64,000 nt of DNA from Sanderia malayensis (lineage: Eukaryota > Cnidaria > Scyphozoa > Semaeostomeae > Pelagiidae), in NCBI GenBank assembly GCA_013076295.1, contig RQOL01000479.1, positions 186,001-250,000 of the forward strand, given 5' to 3'. The notes beneath the pieces were generated by a model. The model made no database searches and was not told where the DNA came from. It saw only the letters and a program-made list of their open reading frames with translations. A program made the position numbers and the translations under genes. Of the stretch, positions 22,054 through 37,012 are shown one piece after another. How positions within the stretch are numbered: position 1 is the first letter of the stretch; each line of letters starts with the position of its first letter.

Positions 22054-23140
22054 ATACATACATACACACCCTACAATACATACCCTACAATACATACCCT
22101 ACGATACATACCCTACGATACATACCCTACGATACATACCCTACGATACACACCCTACGATACATACCCTACGATACATACCCTACGATACATACCCTAC
22201 AATACATACCTTATAATACATACCCTACAATACAAACCCTACAATACAAACCCTACAATACATACCCTACAATACATACCCTACAATACATACCCTACAA
22301 TACAAACCCTACTATTCATACCCTACAATACATACCTTACAATACATACCCTACACTACATAACCTATAATACATACCCTACAATACATACCCTACGATA
22401 CATACCCTACGATACATACCCTACGATACATACCCTACGATACATACCCTACAATACATACCTTATAATACATACCCTACAATACAAACCCTACAATACA
22501 AACCCTACAATACATACCCTACAATACATACCCTACAATACATACCCTACAATACAAACCCTACTATTCATACCCTACAATACATACCTTACAATACATA
22601 CCCTACACTACATAACCTACAATACATACCCTACAATACATACCCTACTATACATACCCTACAATGCATACCCTACAATACATACCCTACAATACATACC
22701 CTACAATACATACCCTACAATAAATACCCTACAATAAATACCCTACAATACATACCCTACAATAAATGCCCTACTATTCATACCCTACAATACATACCTT
22801 ACAATACATACCCTACACTACATAACCTACAATACATACCCTACAATACATACCCTACTATACATACCCTACAATGCATACCTACAATACATACCCTACA
22901 ATACATACCCTACAATACATACCCTACAATAAATACCCTACAATAAATACCCTACAATACATACCCTACAATAAATACCCTACAATAAATACCCTACAAT
23001 AAATACCTTACATACATACCCTACAATACATACCCTACATAACATACCCTACAATAAATACCCTACAATACATACCATACAATACATACCCTACAATAAA
23101 TACCCTACAATACATACCCCACAATACATACCCTACAATA
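22054..23140. repeat. M block 4 (about 78 copies)
   Basis: Starts with a homogeneous ACGATACATACCCT run. A variant-rich segment beginning TTATAATACATACC at 22211 is duplicated at 22463 (252 bp, 18 monomers). Confidence 0.93.
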
Positions 23141-24129
23141 CTTCCCCCTGGCAAGCGACCACCTAGCGCCCACCCTGCCGCCCCCCTAAAAGCCGTTTAA
23201 AAATGAATTCATCAAGGTACTTTAAAAACACTAAAACTTTCAAATTAAATTAACTGGCCAATTTTTGTCCTACACACCCCACGAAAATATCAACATGAAG
23301 CTAATAGCTTGGCGAACATTTATCGAAAGTATTTGGGTGAAGAAAACAAAGTTTTTGCAGGTTAAAAATTAATTTTCGCAAATGCAAAACACACGCGTGT
23401 TGCTTGAAAATTTCGTGTTTTTCAGCAAAATCCAAACTCGGCCAAAACTGTCCAAAAACAGAGGAAAATCAACAAAACAAAAAAAACAAAGCCATATAAC
23501 TTTAGTTCTTGTGTAAATAAATAGTTATCGAAAGTTTAAATGGAGGAAATCGGCCCAGAACGACCCGAGAAAATCAAAATTGTCTTCGTGTTTTGGTTAG
23601 GCCCTCGAGCCGAAAGAAAAACGTGAGGTTGAACAAAACAAAACTCGGGCTATTTTCAACCAAAAACAATTAAATAAAGGAAATACCTTGAAATAATTGT
23701 CCACCAATTGTCTCCACAGGTCCTGACAACAATTGACACGTCTTTACAATTGATTTCCGGCACGTATTCACGTTTAAACCCGAGTAACTTGCCGCCCGTT
23801 CAACTAAAGAAACACGTGCTTCTCCCTGCTCGTTTTGCATCTCATTAACTCGGTCCTCGGAACTTTCTAGAAGGTCGGAACACAAAATGGGCAATAACTC
23901 CGGAACCGCTGGGGTTAGAAATTAGCCAAATAGTACACTGTCATCAGCACAATGCAGCGATCATTTCTATACCGATTTGCACCCTTATTTGCAGCCCAAA
24001 AAAAAGCCTTTATGGATACAACGAAATTCCTTTGATCCCATTGTTTGTTCGAACGTCGATTGTTCAAGAGACAATGGAGCATTGTTGGCGGGTTGGGGTC
24101 ACGTGTCGACGTAGATTATATAATAGAGA
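23141..24129 (+). repeat. A module 4 (short form, 0.99 kb)
   Basis: It has one copy of the internal 229-bp segment instead of two. The linker reads CACCTAGCGCCCACCC, losing one C-run. The right end reads GCGGGTTGGGGTCACGTG, a type I short-form marker. Confidence 0.88.
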
Positions 24130-24493
24130 CTAGCCGGGGGCACTCGCTTCGCTCGCTTCCCGTAGCCCCCGGAGCAACAAAAAGTTTAGTGTGGTTGGCG
24201 CGCTTCGCGCGCTGCATTCGCTCCCGCTCATGCCCATACATACATACATACATACCTACATACATACATACATACATACATACATACATACCTACATACC
24301 TACATACATACATACATACATACATACATACATACATACATACATACATACATACATACATACATACATACATACATACATACATACATGGGCCGGGTTC
24401 GGTCGCTTCGCTCCCTCCCCGGAACCCGTCAAGTAGACAAAGCTTAATCTGGTTGGCGCGCTTCGCGCGCTGCATTCGCTGCCGCTCATGCCC
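24130..24493 (+). repeat. B2, ACAT, B1 block, copy 4
   Basis: B2 24130-24235 (variant CCCGTAGCCCCCGGAGCAAC). ACAT 24236-24389. B1 24390-24493. Confidence 0.88.
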
Positions 24494-25292
24494 ATACATA
24501 CATACACACCCTACAATACATACCCTACAATACATACCCTACGATACATACCCTACGATACATACCCTACGATACATACCCTACGATACATACCCTACGA
24601 TACATACCCTACGATACATACCCTACGATACATACCCTACAATACATACCTTATAATACATACCCTACAATACAAACCCTACAATACAAACCCTACAATA
24701 CATACCCTACAATACATACCCTACAATACATACCCTACAATACAAACCCTACTATTCATACCCTACAATACATACCTTACAATACATACCCTACACTACA
24801 TAACCTATAATACATACCCTACAATACATACCCTACTATACATACCCTACAATGCATACCCTACAATACATACCCTACAATACAAACCCTACAATACATA
24901 CCCTACAAAACATACCCTACAATACATACCCTACGATACATACCCTACAAAACATACCCTACAACACATACCCTACGATACATACCCTACAATACATACC
25001 CTACTATAAATACCCTAAAATACATACCCTACAATACATACCCTACAATACATACCCTACATAACATACCCTTTAATACATACCCTACATAACATACCCT
25101 ACATAACATACCCTAAAGTACATACCCTACAATACATACCCTACAATAAATACCCTACAATACATACCCTACAATAAATACCATACAATACATACCCTAC
25201 AATAAATACCCTACATAACATACCCTACAATACATACCCTACAATACATAACCTAGAATACATACCCTACCATACATACCCTACAATACACA
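24494..25292. repeat. M block 5 (about 57 copies)
   Basis: Opens with seven ACGATACATACCCT monomers, then mixed variants including ACAAAACATACCCT. Confidence 0.93.
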
Positions 25293-26739
25293 CGACGCCA
25301 CATTTCTATAGAAAGTAAAGGTGGGAGGTCGAATCTTCCCCCCTGCCAAGTGACCGCCCCGCACCCACGCTGCCCCCCTGAAAGCCGCTTCCGATAGTTG
25401 CTAGCTTCAGTGTGAAGTTTGAAAAAAAAAGTTGCCTTCAAAAATTAAATCAATCTTGGAAAATTTAAGCTCAATCTGTAATAAAAAATATATCAAACTG
25501 TAGCTAAGGAAACAGCGAATCCGATAAATATATTCACATTTCTTAACAGTGTTGTTTTGAATTTTAAGATTGTATTTAGTGCAGCCCAACACAAAAGCCG
25601 TGAAAAAATTTATTCATCAGCCAACTTTAAGAACACAAAAATTCCCCTAACTTGGTCAAAATTTGTCCATTTGAACTCAAATTACACCAGCATGAAGCTA
25701 ATACCTTGGCAAATAAATATCGAAAGTACTTGGGTGGATATGAAAAGCTTTTCGCAATTTTAGTTGTAAATTTTTGAAGTCCAAGACATGATTTAAATAG
25801 CCGTGAAATCAAACCCTTGCAAAAAATAGCATTTCAAACACCGATTCACCAAGTTTCAAAAATATCGTGGCCAATTTTGTCCTACACACCCCACGAAAAT
25901 ATCAACATGAAGCTAATAGCTTGGCGAGCATTTATCGAAAGTATTTGGGTGAAAAAAACAGAGTTTTGGCAGGTTAAAAATTAATTTTCGCAAATGCAAA
26001 CACACGCGTGTTGCTTGAAAATTTCGTGTTTTCAAGCAAAATCCAAACTCGGCTAAAACTGTCCAAAAATAGAGGAAAATCAACAAAACAAAAAAACAAA
26101 GCCATATAACTTTAGTTCTCGTGTAAATAAACAGTTATCGAAAGTTTAAATGGAGGAAATCGGCCCAGAACGACCCGAGAAAATCAAAATTGTCTTCATG
26201 TTTTGGTTAGGCCCTCGAGGCGAAAGAAAAACGTGAGGTGAACAAAACAAAACTCGTGCTATTTTCAGCCAAAAACAATTGAATAGAGGAAATACCTTGA
26301 AATAATTGTCCTCCAATTGTCTCCACAGGTCCTAACAACAATTGACACGTCTTTGCAATTGATTTCCGGCACCTATTCACGTTTAAACCCGAGCAACTTG
26401 CCGCCCGTTCAACTAAAAAAACACGTGCTTCTCCCTGCTCGTTTTGCATCTCATTAACTCCGTCCTCGGAACTTTCTAGAAAGTCGGAACACAAAATGGG
26501 CCATAACTCCCGAACCGTTTGGAGTAGAACTTAGCGGAAAGCTTTACTGTGATCAGCGCAATGCAGCGATCATTTCTATACCCATTTCCACCCTTATTGA
26601 CCCCCAGGAAAAATGCCTTTTTGATCACAACGAAATTCCTTTGATCCCATTGTTTTTTCGAACGTCGTTTGTTCACCAAACAATAGCCCATTGTTCACAG
26701 TCGGCGGGTCACGTGTCGACGTAGATTATATAATAGAGA
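25293..26739 (+). repeat. A module 5 (long form)
   Basis: Marked by TAGATTGT-type differences, loss of a short run after GACATGATTTAAATAG, and GGCCCTCGAGGCGAAAG. The minus-strand frame here is 95 codons (26207-26494) because of a small deletion near 26241. Confidence 0.87.
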
Positions 26740-27236
26740 CTAGCCGGGGGCACTCGCTACGCTCGCTTCCCCGAGACCGTCAAGAACAAAAAGTTTAATG
26801 TGGTTGGCGCGCTTCGCGCGCTGCATTCACTCCCCGCTCATGCCCATACATACATACATACATACATACATACATACATACATACATACCTACATACATA
26901 CATACATACATGGCCGGGTTCGGTCGCTTCGCTCCCTCCCCGGAGCCCGTCAAGTAAACAAAGCTTAATCTGGTTTGCGCGCTTCGCGCGCTGCATTCGC
27001 TACCGCTCATGCCCATACATACATACATACATACATACATACCTACATACATACATACATACATACATACATACATACATACCCTACATACATATATACA
27101 TACATACATACATACATACATACATACATACATGAGCCGGGTTCGGTCGCTTCGCTCCCTCCCGGAGCCCGTCAAGTAAAGAAAGCTTAATCTGGTGGGC
27201 GCGCTTCGCGCGCTGCATTCGCTGCCGCTCATGCCC
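26740..27236 (+). repeat. B2, ACAT, B1, ACAT, B1 block, copy 5
   Basis: B2 26740-26845. ACAT 26846-26911. B1 26912-27014 (one G short). ACAT 27015-27133, interrupted by CCCTACATACATATATAC. B1 27134-27236. Confidence 0.87.
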
Positions 27237-28029
27237 ATACATACATACATACCCTACAATACATACCCTACAATACATACCTACGATACATACCCTACGA
27301 TACATACCCTACGATACATACCCTACGATACATACCCTACAATCTATACCTTATAATACATACCCTACAATACAAACCCTACAAAACAAACCCTACAATA
27401 CATACCCTACAATACATACCCTACAATACATACCCTACAATACAAACCCTACTATTCATACCCTACAATACATACCTTACAATACATACCCTACACTACA
27501 TAATCTACAATACATACCCTACAATACATACCCTACTATACATACCCTACAATGCATACCCTACAATACATACCCTACAATACATACCCTACAATACATA
27601 CCCTACAATAAATACCCTACAATAAATACCCTACAATACATACCCTACAATAAATGCCCTACTATTCATACCTACAATACATACCTTACAATACATACCC
27701 TACACTACATAACCTACAATACATACCCTACAATACATACCCTACTATACATACCCTACAATGCATACCCTACAATACATACCCTACAATACATACCCTA
27801 CAATACATACCCTACAATAAATACCCTACAATAATTACCCTACAATACATACCCTACAATAAATACCCTACAATAAATACCCTACAATAAATACCTTACA
27901 ATACATACCCTACAATACATACCCTACATAACATACCCTACAATAAATACCCTACAATACATACCATACAATACATACCCTACAATAAATACCCTACAAT
28001 ACATACCCCACAATACATACCCTACAATA
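27237..28029. repeat. M block 6 (about 57 copies)
   Basis: Same variant order as M blocks 8 and 10, with a few one-base losses (for example near 27,280 and 27,672). Confidence 0.93.
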
Positions 28030-29019
28030 CTTCCCCCTGGCAAGCGACCACCTAGCGCCCACCCTGCCGCCCCCTAAAAGCCGTTTAAAAATGAATTCAT
28101 CAACGTACTTTAAAAACACTAAAACTTTCAAATTAAATTAACGTGGCCAATTTTTGTCCTACACACCCCACGAAAATATCAACATGAAGCTAATAGCTTG
28201 GCGAACATTTATCGAAAGTATTTGGGTGAAGAAAACAAAGTTTTTGCAGGTTAAAAATTAATTTTCGCAAATGCAAAACACACGCGTGTTGCTTGAAAAT
28301 TTCGTGTTTTTTCAGCAAAATCCAAACTCGGCCAAAACTGTCCAAAAAACAGAGGAAAATCAACAAAACAAAAAAAACAAAGCCATATAACTTTAGTTCT
28401 TGTGTAAATAAATAGTTATCGAAAGTTTAAATGGAGGAAATCGGCCCAGAACGACCCGAGAAAATCAAAATTGTCTTCGTGTTTTGGTTAGGCCCTCGAG
28501 CCGAAAGAAAAACGTGAGGTTGAACAAAACAAAACTCGGGCTATTTTCAACCAAAAACAATTAAATAAAGGAAATACCTTGAAATAATTGTCCACCAATT
28601 GTCTCCACAGGTCCTGACAACAATTGACACGTCTTTACAATTGATTTCCGGCACGTATTCACGTTTAAACCCGAGTAACTTGCCGCCCGTTCAACTAAAG
28701 AAACACGTGCTTCTCCCTGCTCGTTTTGCATCTCATTAACTCGGTCCTCGGAACTTTCTAGAAGGTCGGAACACAAAATGGGCAATAACTCCGGAACCGC
28801 TGGGGTTAGAAATTAGCCAAATAGTACACTGTCATCAGCACAATGCAGCGATCATTTCTATACCGATTTGCACCCTTATTTGCAGCCCAAAAAAAGCCTT
28901 TATGGATACAACGAAATTCCTTTGATCCCATTGTTTGTTCGAACGTCGATTGTTCAAGAGACAATGGAGCATGTTTGGCGGGTTGGGGTCACGTGTCGAC
29001 GTAGATTATATAATAGAGA
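28030..29019 (+). repeat. A module 6 (short form)
   Basis: Matches A module 4 apart from homopolymer length differences and one T/G change near 28,973. Confidence 0.88.
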
Positions 29020-29376
29020 CTAGCCGGGGGCACTCGCTTCGCTCGCTTCCCGTAGCCCCCCGGAGCAACAAAAAGTTTAGTGTGGTTGGCGCGCTTCGCG
29101 CGCTGCATTCGGTCCCGCTCATGCCCATACATACATACATACATACCTACATACATACATACATACATACATACATACATACCTACATACCTACATACAT
29201 ACATACATACATACATACATACATACATACATACATACATACATACATACATACATACATACATACATACATGGGCCGGGTTCGGTCGCTTCGCTCCCTC
29301 CCCGGAACCCGTCAAGTAGACAAAGCTTAATCTGGTTGGCGCGCTTCGCGCGCTGCATTCGCTGCCGCTCATGCCC
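29020..29376 (+). repeat. B2, ACAT, B1 block, copy 6
   Basis: B2 29020-29126 (one extra C; CATTCGGTCCC in place of CATTCGCTCCC). ACAT 29127-29272. B1 29273-29376. Confidence 0.88.
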
Positions 29377-30167
29377 ATACATACATACACACCCTACAAT
29401 ACATACCCTACAATACATACCCTACGATACATACCCTACGATACATACCCTACGATACATACCCTACGATACATACCCTACGATACATACCCTACGATAC
29501 ATACCCTACGATACATACCCTACAACATACCTTATAATACATACCCTACAATACAAACCCTACAATACAACCCTACAATACATACCCTACAATACATACC
29601 TACAATACATACCCTACAATACAAACCCTACTATTCATACCCTACAATACATACCTTACAATACATACCCTACACTACATAACCTATAATACATACCCTA
29701 CAATACATACCCTACTATACATACCCTACAATGCATACCCTACAATACATACCCTACAATACAAACCCTACAATACATACCCTACAAACATACCCTACAA
29801 TACATACCCTACGATACATACCTACAAAACATACCCTACAACACATACCCTACGATACATACCCTACAATACATACCCTACTATAAATACCCTAAATACA
29901 TACCCTACAATACATACCCTACAATACATACCCTACATAACATACCCTACAATACATACCCTACATAACATACCCTACATAACATACCCTAAAGTACATA
30001 CCCTACAATACATACCCTACAATAAATACCCTACAATACATACCCTACAATAAATACCATACAATACATACCCTACAATAAATACCTACATAACATACCC
30101 TACAATACATACCCTACAATACATAACCTAGAATACATACCCTACCATACATACCCTACAATACACA
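29377..30167. repeat. M block 7 (about 56 copies, indel-rich)
   Basis: Corresponds to M blocks 5 and 9 but has several one- to three-base deletions (for example near 29,521, 29,570, 29,600 and 29,820). Confidence 0.92.
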
Positions 30168-31615
30168 CGACGCCACATTTCTAAAGAAAGTAAAGGTGGG
30201 AGGTCGAATCTTCCCCCCTGCCAAGTGACCGCCTCCGCACCCACGCTGCCCCCCTGAAAGCCGCTTCCGATAGTTGCTAGCTTCAGTGTGAAGTTTGAAA
30301 AAAAAAGTTGCCTTCAAAAATTAAATCAATCTTGGAAAATTTAAGCTCAATCTGTAATAAAAAATATATCAAACTGTAGCTAAGGAAACAGCGAATCCGA
30401 TAAATATATTCACATTTCTTAACAGTGTTGTTTTGAATTTTAAGATTGTATTTAGTGCAGCCCAACACAAAAGCCGTGAAAAATTTATTCATCAGCCAAC
30501 TTTAAGAACACAAAAATTCCCCTAACTTGGTCAAAATTTGTCCATTTGAACTCAAATTACACCAGCATGAAGCTAATACCTTGGCAAATAAATATCGAAA
30601 GTACTTGGGTGGATATGAAAAGCTTTTCGCAATTTTAGTTGTAAATTTTTGAAGTCCAAGACATGATTTAAATAGCCGTGAAATCAAACCCTTGCAAAAA
30701 ATAGCATTTCAAACACGATTCACCAAGTTTCAAAAATATCGTGGCCAATTTTTGTCCTACACACCCCACGAAAATATCAACATGAAGCTAATAGCTTGGC
30801 GAGCATTTATCGAAAGTATTTGGGTGAAAAAAACAGAGTTTTGGCAGGTTAAAATTAATTTTCGCAAATGCAAACACACGCGAGTTGCTTGAAAATTTCG
30901 TGTTTTCAAGCAAAATCCAAACTCGGCTAAAACTGTCCAAAAATAGAGGAAAATCAACAAAACAAAAAAAACAAAGCCATATAACTTTAGTTCTCGTGTA
31001 AATAAACAGTTATCGAAAGTTTAAATGGAGGAAATCGGCCCAGAACGACCCGAGAAAATCAAAATTGTCTTCATGTTTTGGTTAGGCCCTCGAGGCGAAA
31101 GAAAAACGTGAGGTGAAACAAAACAAAACTCGTGCTATTTTCAGCCAAAAACAATTGAATAAAGGAAATACCTTGAAATAATTGTCCTCCAATTGTCTCC
31201 ACAGGTCCTAACAACAATTGACACGTCTTTGCAATTGATTTCCGGCACCTATTCACGTTTTAAACCCGAGCAACTTGCCGCCCGTTCAACTAAAAAAACA
31301 CGTGCTTCTCCCTGCTCGTTTTGCATCTCATTAACTCCGTCCTCGGAACTTTCTAGAAAGTCGGAACACAAAATGGGCCATAACTCCCGAACCGTTTGGA
31401 GTAGAACTTAGCGGAAAGCTTTACTGTGATCAGCGCAATGCAGCGATCATTTCTATACCCATTTCCACCCTTATTGACCCCCAGGAAAAATGCCTTTTTG
31501 ATCACAACGAAATTCCTTGATCCCATTGTTTTTTCGAACGTCGTTTGTTCACCAAACAATAGCCCATTGTTCACAGTCGGCGGGTCACGTGTCGACGTAG
31601 ATTATATAATAGAGA
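30168..31615 (+). repeat. A module 7 (long form)
   Basis: Equivalent to A modules 5 and 9. The difference GCGAGTTGC replaces GCGTGTTGC near 30,880, and one T is lost near 31,518. Confidence 0.87.
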
Positions 31616-32112
31616 CTAGCCGGGGGCACTCGCTACGCTCGCTTCCCGGAGCCCGTCAAGAACAAAAAGTTTAATGTGGTTGGCGCGCTTCGCGCGCTGC
31701 ATTCACTCCCGCTCATGCCCATACATACATACATACATACATACATACATACATACATACATACCTACATACATACATACATACATGGGCCGGGTTCGGT
31801 CGCTTCGCTCCCTCCCCGGAGCCCGTCAAGTAAACAAAGCTTAATCTGGTTTGCGCGCTTCGCGCGCTGCATTCGCTGCCGCTCATGCCATACATACATA
31901 CATACATACATACATACCTACATACATACATACATACATACATACATACATACATACCCTACATACATATATACATACATACATACATACATACATACAT
32001 ACATACATGAGCCGGGTTCGGTCGCTTCGCTCCCTCCCCGGAGCCCGTCAAGTAAAGAAAGCTTAATCTGGTGGGCGCGCTTCGCGCGCTGCATTCGCTG
32101 CCGCTCATGCCC
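31616..32112 (+). repeat. B2, ACAT, B1, ACAT, B1 block, copy 7
   Basis: B2 31616-31720. ACAT 31721-31786. B1 31787-31889 (one C short at the end). ACAT 31890-32008. B1 32009-32112. Confidence 0.88.
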
Positions 32113-32907
32113 ATACATACATACATACCCTACAATACATACCCTACAATACATACCCTACGATACATACCCTACGATACATACCCTACGATACATACCC
32201 TACGATACATACCCTACAATACATACCTTATAATACATACCCTACAATACAAACCCTACAATACAAACCCTACAATACATACCCTACAATACATACCCTA
32301 CAATACATACCCTACAATACAAACCCTACTATTCATACCCTACAATACATACCTTACAATACATACCCTACACTACATAACCTACAATACATACCCTACA
32401 ATACATACCCTACTATACATACCCTACAATGCATACCCTACAATACATACCCTACAATACATACCCTACAATACATACCCTACAATAAATACCCTACAAT
32501 AAATACCCTACAATACATACCCTACAATAAATGCCCTACTATTCATACCCTACAATACATACCTTACAATACATACCCTACACTACATAACCTACAATAC
32601 ATACCCTACAATACATACCCTACTATACATACCCTACAATGCATACCCTACAATACATACCCTACAATACATACCCTACAATACATACCCTACAATAAAT
32701 ACCCTACAATAAATACCCTACAATACATACCCTACAATAAATACCCTACAATAAATACCCTACAATAAATACCTTACAATACATACCCTACAAAACATAC
32801 CCTACATAACATACCCTGCAATAAATACCCTACAATACATACCATACAATACATACCCTACAATAAATACCCTACAATACATACCCCACAATACATACCC
32901 TACAATA
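32113..32907. repeat. M block 8 (about 57 copies)
   Basis: The run from TTATAATACATACC to the next TTCATACC segment is regular at 14 bp with no slippage, in contrast to M block 6. Confidence 0.93.
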
Positions 32908-33898
32908 CTTCCCCCTGGCAAGCGACCACCTAGCGCCCACCCTGCCGCCCCCCTAAAAGCCGTTTAAAAATGAATTCATCAACGTACTTTAAAAACACTA
33001 AAACTTTCAAATTAAATTAACGTGGCCAATTTTTGTCCTACACACCCCACGAAAATATCAACATGAAGCTAATAGCTTGGCGAACATTTATCGAAAGTAT
33101 TTGGGTGAAGAAAACAAAGTTTTTGCAGGTTAAAAATTAATTTTCGCAAATGCAAAACACACGCGTGTTGCTTGAAAATTTCGTGTTTTTCAGCAAAATC
33201 CAAACTCGGCCAAAACTGTCCAAAAACAGAGGAAAATCAACAAAACAAAAAAAACAAAGCCATATAACTTTAGTTCTTGTGTAAATAAATAGTTATCGAA
33301 AGTTTAAATGGAGGAAATCGGCCCAGAACGACCCGAGAAAATCAAAATTGTCTTCGTGTTTTGGTTAGGCCCTCGAGCCGAAAGAAAAACGTGAGGTTGA
33401 ACAAAACAAAACTCGGGCTATTTTCAACCAAAAACAATTAAATAAAGGAAATACCTTGAAATAATTGTCCACCAATTGTCTCCACAGGTCCTGACAACAA
33501 TTGACACGTCTTTACAATTGATTTCCGGCACGGATTCACGTTTAAACCCGAGTAACTTGCCGCCCGTTCAACTAAAGAAACACGTGCTTCTCCCTGCTCG
33601 TTTTGCATCTCATTAACTCGGTCCTCGGAACTTTCTAGAAGGTCGGAACACAAAATGGGCAATAACTCCGGAACCGCTGGGGTTAGAAATTAGCCAAATA
33701 GTACACTGTCATCAGCACAATGCAGCGATCATTTCTATACCGATTTGCACCCTTATTTGCAGCCCAAAAAAAAGCCTTTATGGATACAACGAAATTCCTT
33801 TGATCCCATTGTTTGTTCGAACGTCGATTGTTCAAGAGACAATTGAGCATTGTTTGGCGGGTTGGGGTCACGTGTCGACGTAGATTATATAATAGAGA
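32908..33898 (+). repeat. A module 8 (short form)
   Basis: Like A module 4, with CACGGATTCACG in place of CACGTATTCACG near 33,532. Confidence 0.88.
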
Positions 33899-34254
33899 CT
33901 AGCCGGGGGCACTCGCTTCGCTCGCTTCCCGTAGCCCCCGGAGCAACAAAAAGTTTAGTGTGGTTGGCGCGCTTCGCGCGCTGCATTCGCTCCCGCTCAT
34001 GCCCATACATACATACATACATACCTACATACATACATACATACATACATACATACATACCTACATACCTACATACATACATACATACATACATACATAC
34101 ATACATACATACATACATACATACATACATACATACATACATACATACATGGGCCGGGTTCGGTCGCTTCGCTCCCTCCCCGGAACCCGTCAAGTAGACA
34201 AAGCTTAATCTGGTTGGCGCGCTTCGCGCGCTGCATTCGCTGCCGCTCATGCCC
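33899..34254 (+). repeat. B2, ACAT, B1 block, copy 8
   Basis: B2 33899-34004. ACAT 34005-34150. B1 34151-34254. Confidence 0.88.
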
Positions 34255-35053
34255 ATACATACATACACACCCTACAATACATACCCTACAATACATACCC
34301 TACGATACATACCCTACGATACATACCCTACGATACATACCCTACGATACATACCCTACGATACATACCCTACGATACATACCCTACGATACATACCCTA
34401 CAATACATACCTTATAATACATACCCTACAATACAAACCCTACAATACAAACCCTACAATACATACCCTACAATACATACCCTACAATACATACCCTACA
34501 ATACAAACCCTACTATTCATACCCTACAATACATACCTTACAATACATACCCTACACTACATAACCTATAATACATACCCTACAATACATACCCTACTAT
34601 ACATACCCTACAATGCATACCCTACAATACATACCCTACAATACAAACCCTACAATACATACCCTACAAAACATACCCTACAATACATACCCTACGATAC
34701 ATACCCTACAAAACATACCCTACAACACATACCCTACGATACATACCCTACAATACATACCCTACTATAAATACCCTAAAATACATACCCTACAATACAT
34801 ACCCTACAATACATACCCTACATAACATACCCTACAATACATACCCTACATAACATACCCTACATAACATACCCTAAAGTACATACCCTACAATACATAC
34901 CCTACAATAAATACCCTACAATACATACCCTACAATAAATACCATACAATACATACCCTACAATAAATACCCTACATAACATACCCTACAATACATACCC
35001 TACAATACATAACCTAGAATACATACCCTACCATACATACCCTACAATACACA
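34255..35053. repeat. M block 9 (about 57 copies)
   Basis: Variant order matches M block 5 throughout almost the whole block. Confidence 0.93.
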
Positions 35054-36502
35054 CGACGCCACATTTCTAAAGAAAGTAAAGGTGGGAGGTCGAATCTTCC
35101 CCCCTGCCAAGTGACCGCCCCGCGCCCACGCTGCCCCCCTGAAAGCCGCTTCCGATAGTTGCTAGCTTCAGTGTGAAGTTTGAAAAAAAAAGTTGCCTTC
35201 AAAAATTAAATCAATCTTGGAAAATTTAAACTCAATCTGTAATAAAAAATATATCAAACTGTAGCTAAGGAAACAGCGAATCCGATAAATATATTCACAT
35301 TTCCTAACAGTGTTGTTTTGAATTTTAAGATTGTATTTAGTGCAGCCCAACACAAAAGCCGTGAAAAAATTTATTCATCAGCCAACTTTAAGAACACAAA
35401 AATTCCCCTAACTTGGTCAAAATTTGTCCATTTGAACTCAAATTACACCAGCATGAAGCTAATACCTTGGCAAATAAATATCGAAAGTACTTGGGTGGAT
35501 ATGAAAAGCTTTTCGCAATTTTAGTTGTAAATTTTTGAAGTCCAAGACATGATTTAAATAGCCGTGAAATCAAACCCTTGCAAAAAATAGCATTTCAAAC
35601 ACGATTCACCAAGTTTCAAAAATAACGTGGCCAATTTTTGTCCTACACACCCCACGAAAATATCAACATGAAGCTAATAGCTTGGCGAGCATTTATCGAA
35701 AGTATTTGGGTGAAAAAAACAGAGTTTTGGCAGGTTAAAAATTAATTTTCGCAAATGCAAACACACGCGTGTTGCTTGAAAATTTCGTGTTTTCAAGCAA
35801 AATCCAAACTCGGCTAAAACTGTCCAAAAATAGAGGAAAATCAACAAAACAAAAAAAACAAAGCCATATAACTTTAGTTCTCGTGTAAATAAACAGTTAT
35901 CGAAAGTTTAAATGGAGGAAATCGGCCCAGAACGACCCGAGAAAATCAAATTTGTCTTCATGTTTTGGTTAGGCCCTCGAGGCGAAAGAAAAACGTGAGG
36001 TGAAACAAAACAAAACTCGTGCTATTTTCAGCCAAAAACAATTGAATAAAGGAAATACCTTGAAATAATTGTCCTCCAATTGTCTCCACAGGTCCTAACA
36101 ACAATTGACACGTCTTTGCAATTGATTTCCGGCACCTATTCACGTTTAAACCCGAGCAACTTGCCGCCCGTTCAACTAAAAAAACACGTGCTTCTCCCTG
36201 CTCGTTTTGCATCTCATTAACTCCGTCCTCGGAACTTTCTAGAAAGTCGGAACACAAAATGGGCCATAACTCCCGAACCGTTTGGAGTAGAACTTAGCGG
36301 AAAGCTTTACTGTGATCAGCGCAATGCAGCGATCATTTCTATACTCATTTCCACCCTTATTGACCCCCAGGAAAAATGCCTTTTTGATCACAACGAAATT
36401 CCTTTGATCCCATTGTTTTTTTGAACGTCGTTTGTTCACCAAACAATAGCCCATTGTTCACAGTCGGCGGGTCACGTGTCGACGTAGATTATATAATAGA
36501 GA
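35054..36502 (+). repeat. A module 9 (long form)
   Basis: Equivalent to A module 5. The minus-strand frame here is 99 codons (35958-36257). Confidence 0.88.
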
Positions 36503-37012
36503 CTAGCCGGGGGCACTCGCTACGCTCGCTTCCCGGAGCCCGTCAAGAACAAAAAGTTTAATGTGGTTGGCGCGCTTCGCGCGCTGCATTCACTCCCGCT
36601 CATGCCCATACATACATACATACATACATACATACATACATACATACATACATACATACATACCTACATACATACATACATACATGGGCCGGGTTCGGTC
36701 GCTTCGCTCCCTCCCCGGAGCCCGTCAAGTAAACAAAGCTTAATCTGGTTGGCGCGCTTCGCGCGCTGCATTCGCTACCGCTCATGCCCATACATACATA
36801 CATACATACATACATACCTACATACATACATACATACATACATACATACATACATACCCTACATACATATATACATACATACATACATACATACATACAT
36901 ACATACATGAGCCGGGTTCGGTCGCTTCGCTCCCTCCCCGGAGCCCGTCAAGTAAAGAAAGCTTAATCTGGTGGGCGCGCTTCGCGCGCTGCATTCGCTG
37001 CCGCTCATTCCC
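36503..37012 (+). repeat. B2, ACAT, B1, ACAT, B1 block, copy 9
   Basis: B2 36503-36607. ACAT 36608-36685. B1 36686-36789. ACAT 36790-36908. B1 36909-37012, which ends CTCATTCCC. Confidence 0.88.

Noticed and set aside
22048..22737. Long plus-strand frames through M encoding a 14-residue repeat (YNTYPTIHTLQYIP)
   Set aside because: A 14-bp repeat gives the same 42-bp codon cycle in all three plus frames, and the monomer has no stop in that strand. Frames open and close only where ATAAATA variants occur, so they are by-products of composition.
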